From Actinomycetes bacterium (lineage in GTDB: Bacteria > Actinomycetota > Actinomycetes > Actinomycetales > Beutenbergiaceae): 7,249 nucleotides of DNA. Under the pieces are notes generated by a model that was given only the letters and a program-made list of their open reading frames with translations, did no database searches and had not been told where the DNA came from. The position numbers and the translations under genes were made by a program. Shown piece by piece: positions 1 to 6,309 of this stretch (the stretch's first letter is position 1; each line of letters starts with the position of its first letter). The stretch spans positions 1 to 7,249 of the forward strand of contig JAJYRV010000097.1 in NCBI GenBank assembly GCA_021793935.1, written 5' to 3'.

Positions 1-507
1 TCCGATCTGTCGCTCGCGGCCAAATCGTATTGGGAACAGCTCCCCCACTCACCGGAATTCGTCGTCATGTTCGTCCCTGCCGATTCGATGCTCTCGGCAG
101 CCCTGGAGACCGATCCAGAGTTGCTCGAGCACGCGTTCTCACAAAACGTCATCGTCGCCACTCCGGCGACCCTCGTGGCTCTGCTACGAACGGTCGCCTA
201 CACGTGGCGGCAGGAACGGCTCGCCGAGGAGGCCCAACAAGTGTTCATCACCGGGCGCGAGTTGCACAAACGGCTCGGCATCTTCGGCCGACACCTCAAC
301 GACCTCGGCAAGCGGTTGAACGACGCCGTGACGGCGTTCAACAAGCTCAATCGGTCGATCGACTCCACACTAGTTCCCCAGATGAAGCGGTTCGCTGAAC
401 TGCAGGGGTTCGACGAACCCTTCGAGTTACGCGATCCCGTCGAAGCCCTCGCCATCGCCGCAGAGAAGCCGGAACTATTCAGCGACGACGCCGGTGGCTC
501 ACCATGA
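1..507 (+). CDS. rmuC: DNA recombination protein RmuC, C-terminal part (5' end outside window)
   Basis: The frame is open from base 1 and ends at TGA 505-507, giving 168 residues that match the C-terminal half of the RmuC family (full members are usually about 350-500 residues). Recognisable parts are SYWEQLPHSPEFVVMFVP near the start, then VIVATPATLVALLRTVAYTWR, and the helical segment LHKRLGIFGRHLNDLGKRL followed by VTAFNKLNRSID. The core belongs to the PD-(D/E)XK nuclease-like fold; the N-terminal coiled coil common in the family would lie upstream. RmuC is known for limiting inversions at short inverted repeats; its biochemical activity is poorly defined. The ending EKPELFSDDAGGSP is a non-conserved tail. 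Its neighbours include exonuclease VII, another DNA-processing enzyme, but an oppositely oriented gene lies between, so they are not co-transcribed. The family call is firm; the start cannot be assessed. Confidence 0.93.
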   Translation, partial: SDLSLAAKSYWEQLPHSPEFVVMFVPADSMLSAALETDPELLEHAFSQNVIVATPATLVALLRTVAYTWRQERLAEEAQQVFITGRELHKRLGIFGRHLNDLGKRLNDAVTAFNKLNRSIDSTLVPQMKRFAELQGFDEPFELRDPVEALAIAAEKPELFSDDAGGSP

Positions 508-533
508 GAACGGCGAAGAGCCGCGCGAAGCGC

Positions 534-740
534 TCACACCGCTTTGGTGTATCCGGACCAATTCGTCGCCTCGCTGGGCTCGGCAACGTCATCGTCGGTG
601 CACCACAGGTCCGTCAACGGAGTAACGATCCCGGCCTTCTTTCGATACGCCTCCCGCGCGCGCTGAAGCCGCGCTTGGGCAGAGGAAGATTGTTCACTCC
701 AGTCGTCCGAGTTGAGCATTGTGATCTTTCGGCGAGGCAT
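534..740 (-). CDS. Small hypothetical protein, 68 aa, with strong Shine-Dalgarno
   Basis: I do not recognise this protein. The ATG (complement of 738-740) is preceded on the minus strand by TGGAGGAATC, a near-consensus ribosome binding site, which is the main reason to treat it as a real gene and to choose this start. The product begins MPRRKITMLNSDDW, has a basic probable helix at about residues 18-36 (AQARLQRAREAYRKKA), then the segment VTPLTDLWCTDDD (residues 39-51) with one cysteine (C47), and ends in NWSGYTKAV. There is no signal peptide or membrane segment, so it is probably cytosolic. It converges on rmuC with a 26-bp gap between stops, and its 5' side faces the xseA promoter region. 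The alternative frames over this stretch lack comparable start signals. It could be a lineage-specific conserved small protein. No function is proposed. Confidence 0.68.
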   Translation of the reverse strand: MPRRKITMLNSDDWSEQSSSAQARLQRAREAYRKKAGIVTPLTDLWCTDDDVAEPSEATNWSGYTKAV

Positions 741-743
741 GAT

Positions 744-749
744 TCCTCC
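744..749 (-). promoter_or_regulatory. Strong ribosome binding site of the 68-aa gene
   Basis: Read on the minus strand the sequence is GGAGGA, placed 3-4 bases before the ATG at 738-740. It closely matches the anti-Shine-Dalgarno complement and fixes the start of the small gene. Confidence 0.65.
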
Positions 750-765
750 AATACGGGCTACGGCG

Positions 766-795
766 CTGATAGCTCTGACTATTCAAATTTTTCAA
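766..795 (-). promoter_or_regulatory. Candidate promoter for the 68-aa gene
   Basis: On the minus strand TTGAAA (795-790) and TATCAG (771-766) are separated by 18 bases. They would give a start of transcription near 759 and a leader of roughly 20 bases that includes the strong ribosome binding site. The -35 is good (5 of 6) and the -10 moderate. The surrounding A/T-rich bases (about 781-796) stand out from the GC-rich background, as expected for a promoter. This is inferred from pattern only. Confidence 0.35.
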
Positions 796-1005
796 ACGAT
801 CCATCGCCGCCACAGTGGGTTGCAAAACAACCGAAAATATGCTTGGAACCGTGCCCGTGCCGGCGAGTGACCCCAGAGCTCGGCAGAGGTGGAAAGCACA
901 GGGAGCCGCGCCGCAGTTATGCACAGGTGAGTAATATTGCTCCCGCTGTCAACACTCACACCCCGGGTGAAATTTTCCGTTCGCTGAGTAGGGCAAGCTA
1001 GAACC

Positions 1006-2253
1006 ATGACCACGGCACCACTTCCTGCAACTGCGGCGGAAACCACCGCGCATGCCCCGTGGCCGGTGCGCCTCCTCAGTCACAAAATGGCGGAATATAT
1101 TTCGCGGATGTCACCGGTGTGGATCGAGGGGCAGGTCATCCAGCTCAACGCGAACAACGCCTCCTCGCTCGCATTCATCACGCTGCGAGATATCTCTGTC
1201 GACATGTCCCTCAACGTGACGATTCCCAAACGGACCCTCGGAGCCGTCACCGCCCCGATCAACGAGGGTGCGCACGTCGTTGTTCATGCAAAGCCGGAAC
1301 TCTGGGCGAAACGCGGCAGCCTGAGCATGAACGCTCGTGAGATCCGCGCCGTGGGAATCGGCGAACTCCTCGCGCGCATCGAGGAGCTCAAACGCATCCT
1401 CGCGGCCGAAGGATTCTTCGACGCCGAGCGTAAGCGCCCTCTGCCGTTCCTTCCGCGCAAGATCGGGCTCATCTGCGGGGCCAGGGCTAAAGCACAGGAC
1501 GACGTACTCGTCAACGCCCGCGCCCGTCACCCCGGCGTCTCCTTCGACGTCCGTGAGGTAGCGGTGCAAGGGCCCAACTGCGTACCGCAAGTGATTGGCG
1601 CATTGGAGTCGCTGGACGCCGATCCCGACATCGACGTCATCATCATCACCCGCGGGGGCGGTTCGGTGGAGGATCTCTTACCGTTTTCCAATGAAACCCT
1701 GGTTCGCGCCGCGGCGCGCGCAACCACCCCGATAGTGTCCGCGATCGGCCATGAGACGGACGCCCCCCTCCTCGACCTCGTCGCCGATTTCCGCGCCTCC
1801 ACGCCGACGGCGGCGGCAAAACGCGTGGTTCCCGACGTATCCGAGGAACTGCGGCACCTCAACACCGCCCGAGCGCGAATCAGGGCGACGATCCGCGCCC
1901 GCGTGGACCGGGAAACCACCGTTCTCACCGGGCTGCGCGCTCGACCCGTCCTCGCGCGCCCGGCAACCCTCGTTGACCCGCACGTGGAGATCATTGAACA
2001 GTTCCGCGCGCGCGCCCGGCGCACGATGCTTCACCAAGTAGAAACTGCTGACCACCAGCTGCGAGGTCTTGGCACAACGTTGCGGGCGTTGAGCCCGGGC
2101 GCGACCCTCGATCGCGGGTACGCCGTTCTGCGCGACGAGGCCGGAAACGTGATCAAGAGCGCCACGGAGACGACGGTGGGAATGCGCCTGCATGCGCGCG
2201 TAGCCGAGGGCGCATTCGCCGTTGACGTTACTGACACCCCATTGGAGCAATGA
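1006..2253 (+). CDS. xseA: Exodeoxyribonuclease VII large subunit
   Basis: This is the catalytic subunit of exonuclease VII, which degrades single-stranded DNA from both ends into oligonucleotides and works in a complex with several XseB subunits in the cytoplasm. The 415 residues show an N-terminal OB-fold (about residues 18-115, including VWIEGQVIQL), then the nuclease domain with IGLICGARAKAQDDV and its conserved aspartate (D166), RGGGSVEDL (216-224) and the IGHETDAPLLD segment (247-257). A coiled-coil region precedes the C-terminal LDRGYAVL motif. Length is slightly below that of E. coli XseA (456). No clear Shine-Dalgarno precedes the ATG; the best match is AGGGCAAG about 8 bases upstream, so translation could be leaderless or weakly initiated. 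The next in-frame ATG (M28) would cut into the OB-fold region, so 1006 is preferred. The stop overlaps the start of xseB. Confidence 0.97.
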   Translation: MTTAPLPATAAETTAHAPWPVRLLSHKMAEYISRMSPVWIEGQVIQLNANNASSLAFITLRDISVDMSLNVTIPKRTLGAVTAPINEGAHVVVHAKPELWAKRGSLSMNAREIRAVGIGELLARIEELKRILAAEGFFDAERKRPLPFLPRKIGLICGARAKAQDDVLVNARARHPGVSFDVREVAVQGPNCVPQVIGALESLDADPDIDVIIITRGGGSVEDLLPFSNETLVRAAARATTPIVSAIGHETDAPLLDLVADFRASTPTAAAKRVVPDVSEELRHLNTARARIRATIRARVDRETTVLTGLRARPVLARPATLVDPHVEIIEQFRARARRTMLHQVETADHQLRGLGTTLRALSPGATLDRGYAVLRDEAGNVIKSATETTVGMRLHARVAEGAFAVDVTDTPLEQ

Positions 2254-2489
2254 TGACCTCAACCACCCCTGTTTCCGAACTCACCTACGAGGCCGCGCGT
2301 GACGAGCTCATCGCCATCGTCGGCCAACTAGAGGCCGGTACAGAATCCCTCGCCGATGCGATGTCGCTGTGGGAACGCGGGGAGTCCCTCGCCCATCACT
2401 GCGAACAGTTCCTCGATGCCGCACGCGAACGCCTCAAAGCAGCTGAGGATTCCGTTTCGGAATCCGCCCCCGATGGGAGCAAGGAGTGA
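2253..2489 (+). CDS. xseB: Exodeoxyribonuclease VII small subunit
   Basis: This is the small helical subunit that binds the coiled coil of XseA to form exonuclease VII. The 78-79 residue product contains the family pattern LTYEAARDELIAIVGQLEAG followed by LADAMSLWERGESLAHHCEQFL and LKAAED, predicted as two long helices. Two adjacent start codons occur: ATG at 2250, which overlaps the xseA stop as ATGA, and ATG at 2253. The ribosome binding site GGAG (2244-2247) lies only 2 bases before the first but 5 before the second, so 2253 is chosen; the difference is one residue. The overlap implies translational coupling, which suits two subunits of one complex. The acidic C-terminal tail (ESAPDGSKE) is variable. 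Its stop overlaps the start of the following kinase gene. Confidence 0.95.
   Translation: MTSTTPVSELTYEAARDELIAIVGQLEAGTESLADAMSLWERGESLAHHCEQFLDAARERLKAAEDSVSESAPDGSKE
2475..2479 (+). promoter_or_regulatory. Ribosome binding site of the PfkB kinase inside xseB
   Basis: GGGAG sits six bases before the GTG start and lies within the last codons of xseB. It supports choosing GTG 2486 rather than a later in-frame start. Confidence 0.55.
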
Positions 2490-3412
2490 AGTCTGCCCTG
2501 ATCATCGGGGAGTCGCTGATCGACGGCGTAATCCGCCCCGGCAAAGACGTCGTCGAGCATCCCGGTGGTTCCCCGGCCAACGTCGCGCTCGGACTTGCCC
2601 GACTCGGCCGGAGCGTCGATCTCGCCACGTGGTTCGGCACCGACCCCCACGGCGCCCAACTTCGCACCCATTTCAAAGTTGGGGATGTCCGGGTCGTCCC
2701 CGGTTCCGATCGGGCAACGCGCACGTCCACTGCCTTCGCGACCTTAGACGACACGGGTGCCGCGACGTACGAGTTCGATCTCGAGTGGCAGGTTCCCGAG
2801 GTCCACCTCGATTCTGGCGTCGGGCTCGTGCATGTGGGTTCGATCGCCTCGATCCTCCAACCGGGGGCGGACGGCGTGCTGGAGATCGTGCGGGCGGCGG
2901 CGGAGTTCGCCACGATCAGCTACGACCCGAACCTGCGCCCCACGATCATGGGCGAGCGCGGCGAGGTGCGGGAGCGAGTCGAACTGCTCGTCGGCGCGGC
3001 CGACATCGTCAAGGTTTCCGACGAGGACCTCCGGTGGCTGTATCCCGAGGAGGTGGAGGAAGAGGTTGTCCGCCGCTGGGCGGCGCTGGGCCCCTCCCTC
3101 CTCGTGCTCACCCGGGGCGGAGCAGGCGCGATGGCGCTCACCGCCTCCGGCCTCGAACTGGAGATGCCCGCTCCGCACGTGACTGTCGTCGACACCGTCG
3201 GAGCGGGCGACTCCTTCACGAGCGGACTGCTCGATGCGCTGTGGACGGCCGACCTCCTCGGCGCCAGCAAGCGCGAGGGCCTTCGCGCAATTGACCCCGG
3301 CGCCCTCCACGCCGCGATGCAATGGTCCGTGCACAACGCCGCGATCACCGTCTCCCGCGCCGGCGCAAACCCGCCCCGGCGCAGCGAAGTAATAGAAAGT
3401 ATTGACGCGTAA
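2486..3412 (+). CDS. PfkB-family carbohydrate kinase, fructokinase-like
   Basis: This is a ribokinase/PfkB-fold sugar kinase, 308 residues, transferring phosphate from ATP to a sugar hydroxyl in the cytoplasm. PfkB signature 1 is GGSPANVALGLARLG (27-41); signature 2 is DTVGAGDSFTSGLL (236-249), with D242 as the expected catalytic base and the GAGD anion hole. YDPNLRP (146-152) and VKVSDEDLRWLYP are typical of fructokinase-like members, so fructose is the best substrate guess; other sugars or 2-keto-3-deoxygluconate are possible. The start is GTG at 2486, overlapping the xseB stop as GTGA, with GGGAG (2475-2479) six bases upstream. This tight overlap puts a metabolic kinase in the exonuclease VII operon, and I see no functional link between them. 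Downstream, the carbonic anhydrase begins 5 bases after its stop. No truncation or missing key residue is seen. Confidence 0.9.
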   Translation: MKSALIIGESLIDGVIRPGKDVVEHPGGSPANVALGLARLGRSVDLATWFGTDPHGAQLRTHFKVGDVRVVPGSDRATRTSTAFATLDDTGAATYEFDLEWQVPEVHLDSGVGLVHVGSIASILQPGADGVLEIVRAAAEFATISYDPNLRPTIMGERGEVRERVELLVGAADIVKVSDEDLRWLYPEEVEEEVVRRWAALGPSLLVLTRGGAGAMALTASGLELEMPAPHVTVVDTVGAGDSFTSGLLDALWTADLLGASKREGLRAIDPGALHAAMQWSVHNAAITVSRAGANPPRRSEVIESIDA

Positions 3413-3417
3413 GAAAC

Positions 3418-4089
3418 ATGCCGAGCCAGCTCACTCCTGCCCAAGCCTTTTCCGCACTCGTCGAAGGTAACCGCCGCTTCACTTCCGGCGAAATGCTTCA
3501 CCCCAGCCAGGACACCGCCCGAAGGTCGCAAGTGTCGGTGGAACAGAACCCGTTCGCGGTGCTCTTCGGCTGCTCCGACTCCCGGGTCGCCGCCGAGATC
3601 ATCTTTGACCGGGGCCTCGGCGACATGTTCGTCGTGCGCACTGCCGGCCACGTACTCGATACCACCGTCGTCGGCTCGATCGAGTTCGGCGTCGACATTC
3701 TGCACACACCGCTGGTCGTCGTTCTCGGCCACGATAACTGCGGGGCGATCGCCGGAGCCCGGCAGGCGATGGTCAGCGGTGAACTCCCCTCGGGAATGGT
3801 TCGGGCAATCATCGACCGCGTGATCCCCTCGATCGTCACCCGCGCACCCAGCCACGCAATGGGCTCACCCGATGCGCCGATCGACGGCGCGGGCTTCGAA
3901 CTCGTTGTGCCCTCGCACGCCGAACTGGGCCGGGAACACGTGAGCGAAACCGTGAAGATGCTCGGCACCTACTCCCACTCCCTCGCAGAGAAAGTCGAGT
4001 CGGGCAAGGTGGCCATCGTCGGAATGGAATACACCCTTTCCGACGGTCGCGCCCACCTCGTGGAGCACCTGGGAGATATCGGGATCTGA
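3418..4089 (+). CDS. Beta-class carbonic anhydrase
   Basis: The enzyme interconverts CO2 and bicarbonate in the cytosol, supplying bicarbonate to carboxylases. The 223-residue product has the full zinc set of beta-carbonic anhydrases: C52 and D54 with R56 in GCSDSR (51-56), and H105 and C108 in GHDNCGA (104-110). VRTAGHVLD (73-81) and GSIEFGVDIL (86-95) are also typical of the family. The C-terminal part VAIVGMEYTLSDGRAHLV matches the family end. Length is normal. There is no signal peptide. The ATG follows the kinase stop by 5 bases without an evident ribosome binding site, so reinitiation by ribosomes from the kinase gene is likely. It is the last gene of the tight chain beginning with xseA. 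In many actinobacteria a carbonic anhydrase gene occurs in the xseAB neighbourhood, which agrees with this placement (from general knowledge). Confidence 0.95.
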   Translation: MPSQLTPAQAFSALVEGNRRFTSGEMLHPSQDTARRSQVSVEQNPFAVLFGCSDSRVAAEIIFDRGLGDMFVVRTAGHVLDTTVVGSIEFGVDILHTPLVVVLGHDNCGAIAGARQAMVSGELPSGMVRAIIDRVIPSIVTRAPSHAMGSPDAPIDGAGFELVVPSHAELGREHVSETVKMLGTYSHSLAEKVESGKVAIVGMEYTLSDGRAHLVEHLGDIGI

Positions 4090-4100
4090 GGACCAAGGCC

Positions 4101-4136
4101 CTGACAATGGTTCGGTATGCGTGCCAAGATGAAGTT
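4101..4136 (+). promoter_or_regulatory. Candidate leaderless promoter of the dadA-like gene
   Basis: CTGACA (4101-4106) and CAAGAT (4125-4130) are separated by 18 bases, and the ATG at 4137 begins 7 bases after the last base of the -10. Transcription would therefore start at or next to the start codon, a layout common in actinobacteria. No Shine-Dalgarno is present in front of this ATG, consistent with a leaderless mRNA. If correct, an upstream in-frame ATG at 4107 lies inside the promoter and cannot be the start. Confidence 0.45.
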
Positions 4137-5426
4137 ATGGTTACCACCGCAACTGCACGCCGGCGCTTGCCTGCTGCGCAGAACGTCATCGTTGTCGGGG
4201 CCGGTTTCGTTGGCCTTTCCACCGCCCTGCACCTTCGCCATGCCGGGCTCGAGGTCACCGTGGTCGAAGCGGACCATGCCGGAGCCGGCGCTTCCTGGGG
4301 GAACGCCGGTTGGCTCACGCCCGAGATTGCCACACCACTACCTGAGCCTTCCATCTTGAAGACGGGCGTCAAGGCCCTCGTTTCCGCCAACTCCCCGCTC
4401 TATGTTCCGATTCGCGCGGATCTCAACCTGCTCCGGTTCCTCACCGGGTTCCTGCGTCATTCCACGGCGAAGCAGTGGCGCAAGGGGATGGCGGCGCTGA
4501 TGCCGCTGAACAACCTCACGATGGAGTCCTTCGATGAGCTCGAGTCACTCGGAGTAGCGGAAACCACCCACCCCACCGAATTCATCGCCGCGTTCGCAGA
4601 AGCGGGTCAAGAGAGCGGGTTGCTGCAGGAGTTCGAAGACATCCGGGCGGCAGGATACGACGTTGACGCGACCCCCCTCACCGGCGACGAAGTGCGGGAG
4701 TACGCTCCCGCGCTCTCCCACGGAGTCGCGTCGGGGGTCCGTCTCGGCGGCACCCGGTTCATCAACCCACCCAAGTACGTCGCCGCCCTCGACGCAGCTT
4801 GCAAGGCGGCAGGGGTCAAGTTCCGCACCGGCCGGGTGACCCAGGTCGACGGCGGCACCCCGCAACGTCCCGCCCACGTCACGCTCACCGAAGGCACCGG
4901 CACGAGCGCCGAGACCGTGCCGAGCGACGTCGTCGTCGTGGCGACGGGGGCGGAGCTTCCGAAGCTGCTGCGACCATTCGGGGTGAAGATGGTTGTCCAG
5001 GCCGGTCGCGGTTATTCGTTCACCGTGCCGGTGGACCCGATGCCGAACGTGCCCCTGTACTTCCCGCACGAACGCGTCGCCTGCACCCCGCTCGGGGATC
5101 GATACCGGGTGGCGGGCATGATGGAATTCCGCCGACACCTCGAACCGCTCGACCCGCGGCGGATCCAGGCGATCGTCAATGCGACCACGCCGCTCCTTGC
5201 CGGCGCGGACTTCACCGACCGGGTCGATGAGTGGGTCGGTTCCCGGCCCTGCACCCCCGACGGACTGCCGCTCGTGGGTCCCACGCGTTCGCCCCGCGTC
5301 GTCGCCGCCGGAGGGCACGGCATGTGGGGAGTCACCCAAGGCCCGCTGACCGGCAAACTCATCACTGAATACGTCACCACCGGCGACGTACCGGCGATGC
5401 TGCGGCCCCTCGATCCCCTGCGTTAA
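4137..5426 (+). CDS. FAD-dependent oxidoreductase, DadA-like D-amino-acid dehydrogenase family
   Basis: This is a DAO-fold flavoenzyme of 429 residues, probably oxidising an amino acid or another amine. The N-terminus has the dinucleotide-binding motif VIVVGAGFVGLSTALHL (G21, G23, G26), the ribose-binding acid E44 in TVVEAD, and the family segment GASWGNAGWLTP (51-62). The C-terminus has GSRPCTPDGLPLVGP (368-382) and GGHGMWGVTQGPLTGKL (392-408), both typical of DadA-like proteins that close over the flavin. No signal peptide is seen; in the family the enzyme is cytosolic or membrane-associated. The substrate cannot be read from sequence: D-amino acids, sarcosine, glycine or proline derivatives are all possible. 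An in-frame ATG at 4107 would add ten residues (MVRYACQDEV) of no family character and lies in the candidate promoter, so 4137 is preferred. It follows the carbonic anhydrase by 47 bases and converges with the isoprenyl transferase gene. Confidence 0.88.
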   Translation: MVTTATARRRLPAAQNVIVVGAGFVGLSTALHLRHAGLEVTVVEADHAGAGASWGNAGWLTPEIATPLPEPSILKTGVKALVSANSPLYVPIRADLNLLRFLTGFLRHSTAKQWRKGMAALMPLNNLTMESFDELESLGVAETTHPTEFIAAFAEAGQESGLLQEFEDIRAAGYDVDATPLTGDEVREYAPALSHGVASGVRLGGTRFINPPKYVAALDAACKAAGVKFRTGRVTQVDGGTPQRPAHVTLTEGTGTSAETVPSDVVVVATGAELPKLLRPFGVKMVVQAGRGYSFTVPVDPMPNVPLYFPHERVACTPLGDRYRVAGMMEFRRHLEPLDPRRIQAIVNATTPLLAGADFTDRVDEWVGSRPCTPDGLPLVGPTRSPRVVAAGGHGMWGVTQGPLTGKLITEYVTTGDVPAMLRPLDPLR

Positions 5427-5430
5427 CACC

Positions 5431-5458
5431 CCTCAGCGAAGGCGCAGGCGCCATGAGG
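5431..5458. terminator. Possible bidirectional terminator hairpin
   Basis: Between the convergent stops of the dadA-like gene and the isoprenyl transferase gene lie the inverted arms CCTCA (5431-5435) and TGAGG (5454-5458), enclosing an inner GGCG-CAGG-CGCC hairpin (5441-5452). The stem is interrupted by an asymmetric internal loop and no clear U-tract follows on either strand, so the call rests mainly on position between convergent genes. Confidence 0.4.
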
Positions 5459-5463
5459 AAATG

Positions 5464-6225
5464 TCACCGGCCGAGGCGGCGCTCCCGCTCCGAGTACGAG
5501 CGCAACGCCCGCAAGAAGTCCACTCGGCGGAAATCGGGCCAGAAGGCCTCGCAGAAGTAAAATTCGCTGTGCGCGCTCTGCCAGAGGAGGAACCCGCCAA
5601 GACGCTGCTCGCCGGAGGTCCGGATCACGAGGTCGGGATCGGGCTGCCCCTTGGTGTACAGGTGCGCGGCGATGCTCTCCACCGTCACGAGCTGCGCGAG
5701 CGCCTCGCCCTCGATCTGCTGGGCCGCGCCCTCCCGGATGAGGTTGCGTACCGCGCCGACGATCTCGTGCCTGCCCCCGTACCCCACTGCGATATTGATG
5801 TGCATTCCGGAGATGTCCCTGGTCAGGAGCTCCGCGGCACGCAGTCGTTTGGAAATCTCCTCAGGCAGCAGGTCCAGATCGCCGACCATCTGCAACCGCC
5901 ACCGGCGGGTCGCAGCGAGTTTCGCCACCGAGTTCGCGATGATTTCCAAGAGGGCGCTCACCTCCTGCGCCTCCCGGAGCAGATTGTCCGTCGAGAGCAT
6001 CCACAGCGTCACTACCTCAACGTGGAACTCTTCGCACCAGGTCAAAAGATCGGAGATCCGCTCCGCCCCGGCCCGGTGTCCCTGGGCAGTGTCCAAACCG
6101 GCGAGCCGTGCCCAGCGGCGGTTCCCGTCGAGCATGACGCCGACGTGGGCGGGGAGGGTACGGCCTTGCAAACGACGAACGAGACGCCGCTCATAAATGT
6201 CATAGAGCAAGCCCAGTCGTTTCAT
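5464..6225 (-). CDS. uppS: Isoprenyl transferase (cis-prenyl diphosphate synthase), short-chain Z-FPP synthase-like
   Basis: This cis-prenyltransferase condenses isopentenyl diphosphate with an allylic diphosphate to make polyprenyl lipid-carrier precursors at the membrane face. The 253 residues show the family signature MLDGNRRWAR (31-40) with catalytic D33, a glycine/histidine stretch GHRAG (49-53), and the C-terminal block DLVIRTSGEQRLGGFLLWQ (198-216) with R202, R208 and the metal-linked E221 in SEFYF. At the position where UppS usually has STEN, this protein has LSTDNLLR (77-84), as I recall for Rv1086, the mycobacterial Z,E-farnesyl diphosphate synthase, so it may make short rather than C55 chains. 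The start ATG is preceded on the minus strand by GGGAGG four bases upstream. It is divergent from the TrhA-family gene, an arrangement known from other actinobacteria. Chain length cannot be decided from sequence alone. Confidence 0.94.
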   Translation of the reverse strand: MKRLGLLYDIYERRLVRRLQGRTLPAHVGVMLDGNRRWARLAGLDTAQGHRAGAERISDLLTWCEEFHVEVVTLWMLSTDNLLREAQEVSALLEIIANSVAKLAATRRWRLQMVGDLDLLPEEISKRLRAAELLTRDISGMHINIAVGYGGRHEIVGAVRNLIREGAAQQIEGEALAQLVTVESIAAHLYTKGQPDPDLVIRTSGEQRLGGFLLWQSAHSEFYFCEAFWPDFRRVDFLRALRSYSERERRLGR

Positions 6226-6229
6226 TCAT

Positions 6230-6235
6230 CCTCCC
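6230..6235 (-). promoter_or_regulatory. Ribosome binding site of the isoprenyl transferase
   Basis: On the minus strand the sequence is GGGAGG, four bases before the ATG at 6223-6225. It fixes the start, since another out-of-frame ATG lies immediately upstream. Confidence 0.6.
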
Positions 6236-6309
6236 AGTGACCCCATTTCGGCGACCTGCCGAACGCCGGAGTCCCTCCAACCAACGGTAGCGCCAATCGC
6301 AACAGAACG

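Larger units (their letters stand above)
741..1005. other. Intergenic region between divergent small gene and xseA
   Basis: These 265 bases contain no ORF with a credible start on either strand. They hold the candidate promoter of the small minus-strand gene, a sequence matching the DnaA-box consensus (TTATGCACA, 917-925), a 14-bp near-palindrome GAGTAATATTGCTC (929-942) that includes a possible -10 hexamer TAATAT, and an 11-bp palindrome CACCCCGGGTG at about 959-969. Base composition is visibly lower in GC than in the genes, particularly near 781-840. The promoter of the xseA operon must lie here, but I see no clean -35/-10 pair for it. Confidence 0.5.

Noticed and set aside
536..550. Small hairpin ACACC-GCTTT-GGTGT as a terminator for rmuC
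   Set aside because: Only a 5-bp stem, lies inside the coding end of the small minus-strand gene, and is not followed by a T-run; too weak to annotate.
504..1001. Plus-strand ORF of 165 codons overlapping the rmuC stop
   Set aside because: It has no Shine-Dalgarno of its own, reads through the small minus-strand gene and the A/T-richer promoter region, and encodes a low-complexity Arg/Pro/Ser mix without any family pattern.
694..1046. Minus-strand ORFs in the xseA upstream region (694-924 and 792-1046)
   Set aside because: They overlap each other, the candidate promoters and the xseA start, and show no recognisable protein character or ribosome binding sites.
2356..3294. Long plus-strand ORF across xseB and the PfkB kinase, and a 311-codon minus-strand ORF at 2920-3855
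   Set aside because: Both are Arg/Pro/Ser-rich shadows of genes whose own frames contain complete family signatures.
4107..4136. Upstream in-frame ATG extending the dadA-like gene by ten residues
   Set aside because: The extension lies within the candidate promoter, has no ribosome binding site and adds residues that do not resemble the family.
5461..6240. Long plus-strand ORF antisense to the isoprenyl transferase
   Set aside because: It is a GC-bias shadow: the minus strand encodes all cis-prenyltransferase motifs and has the good ribosome binding site.
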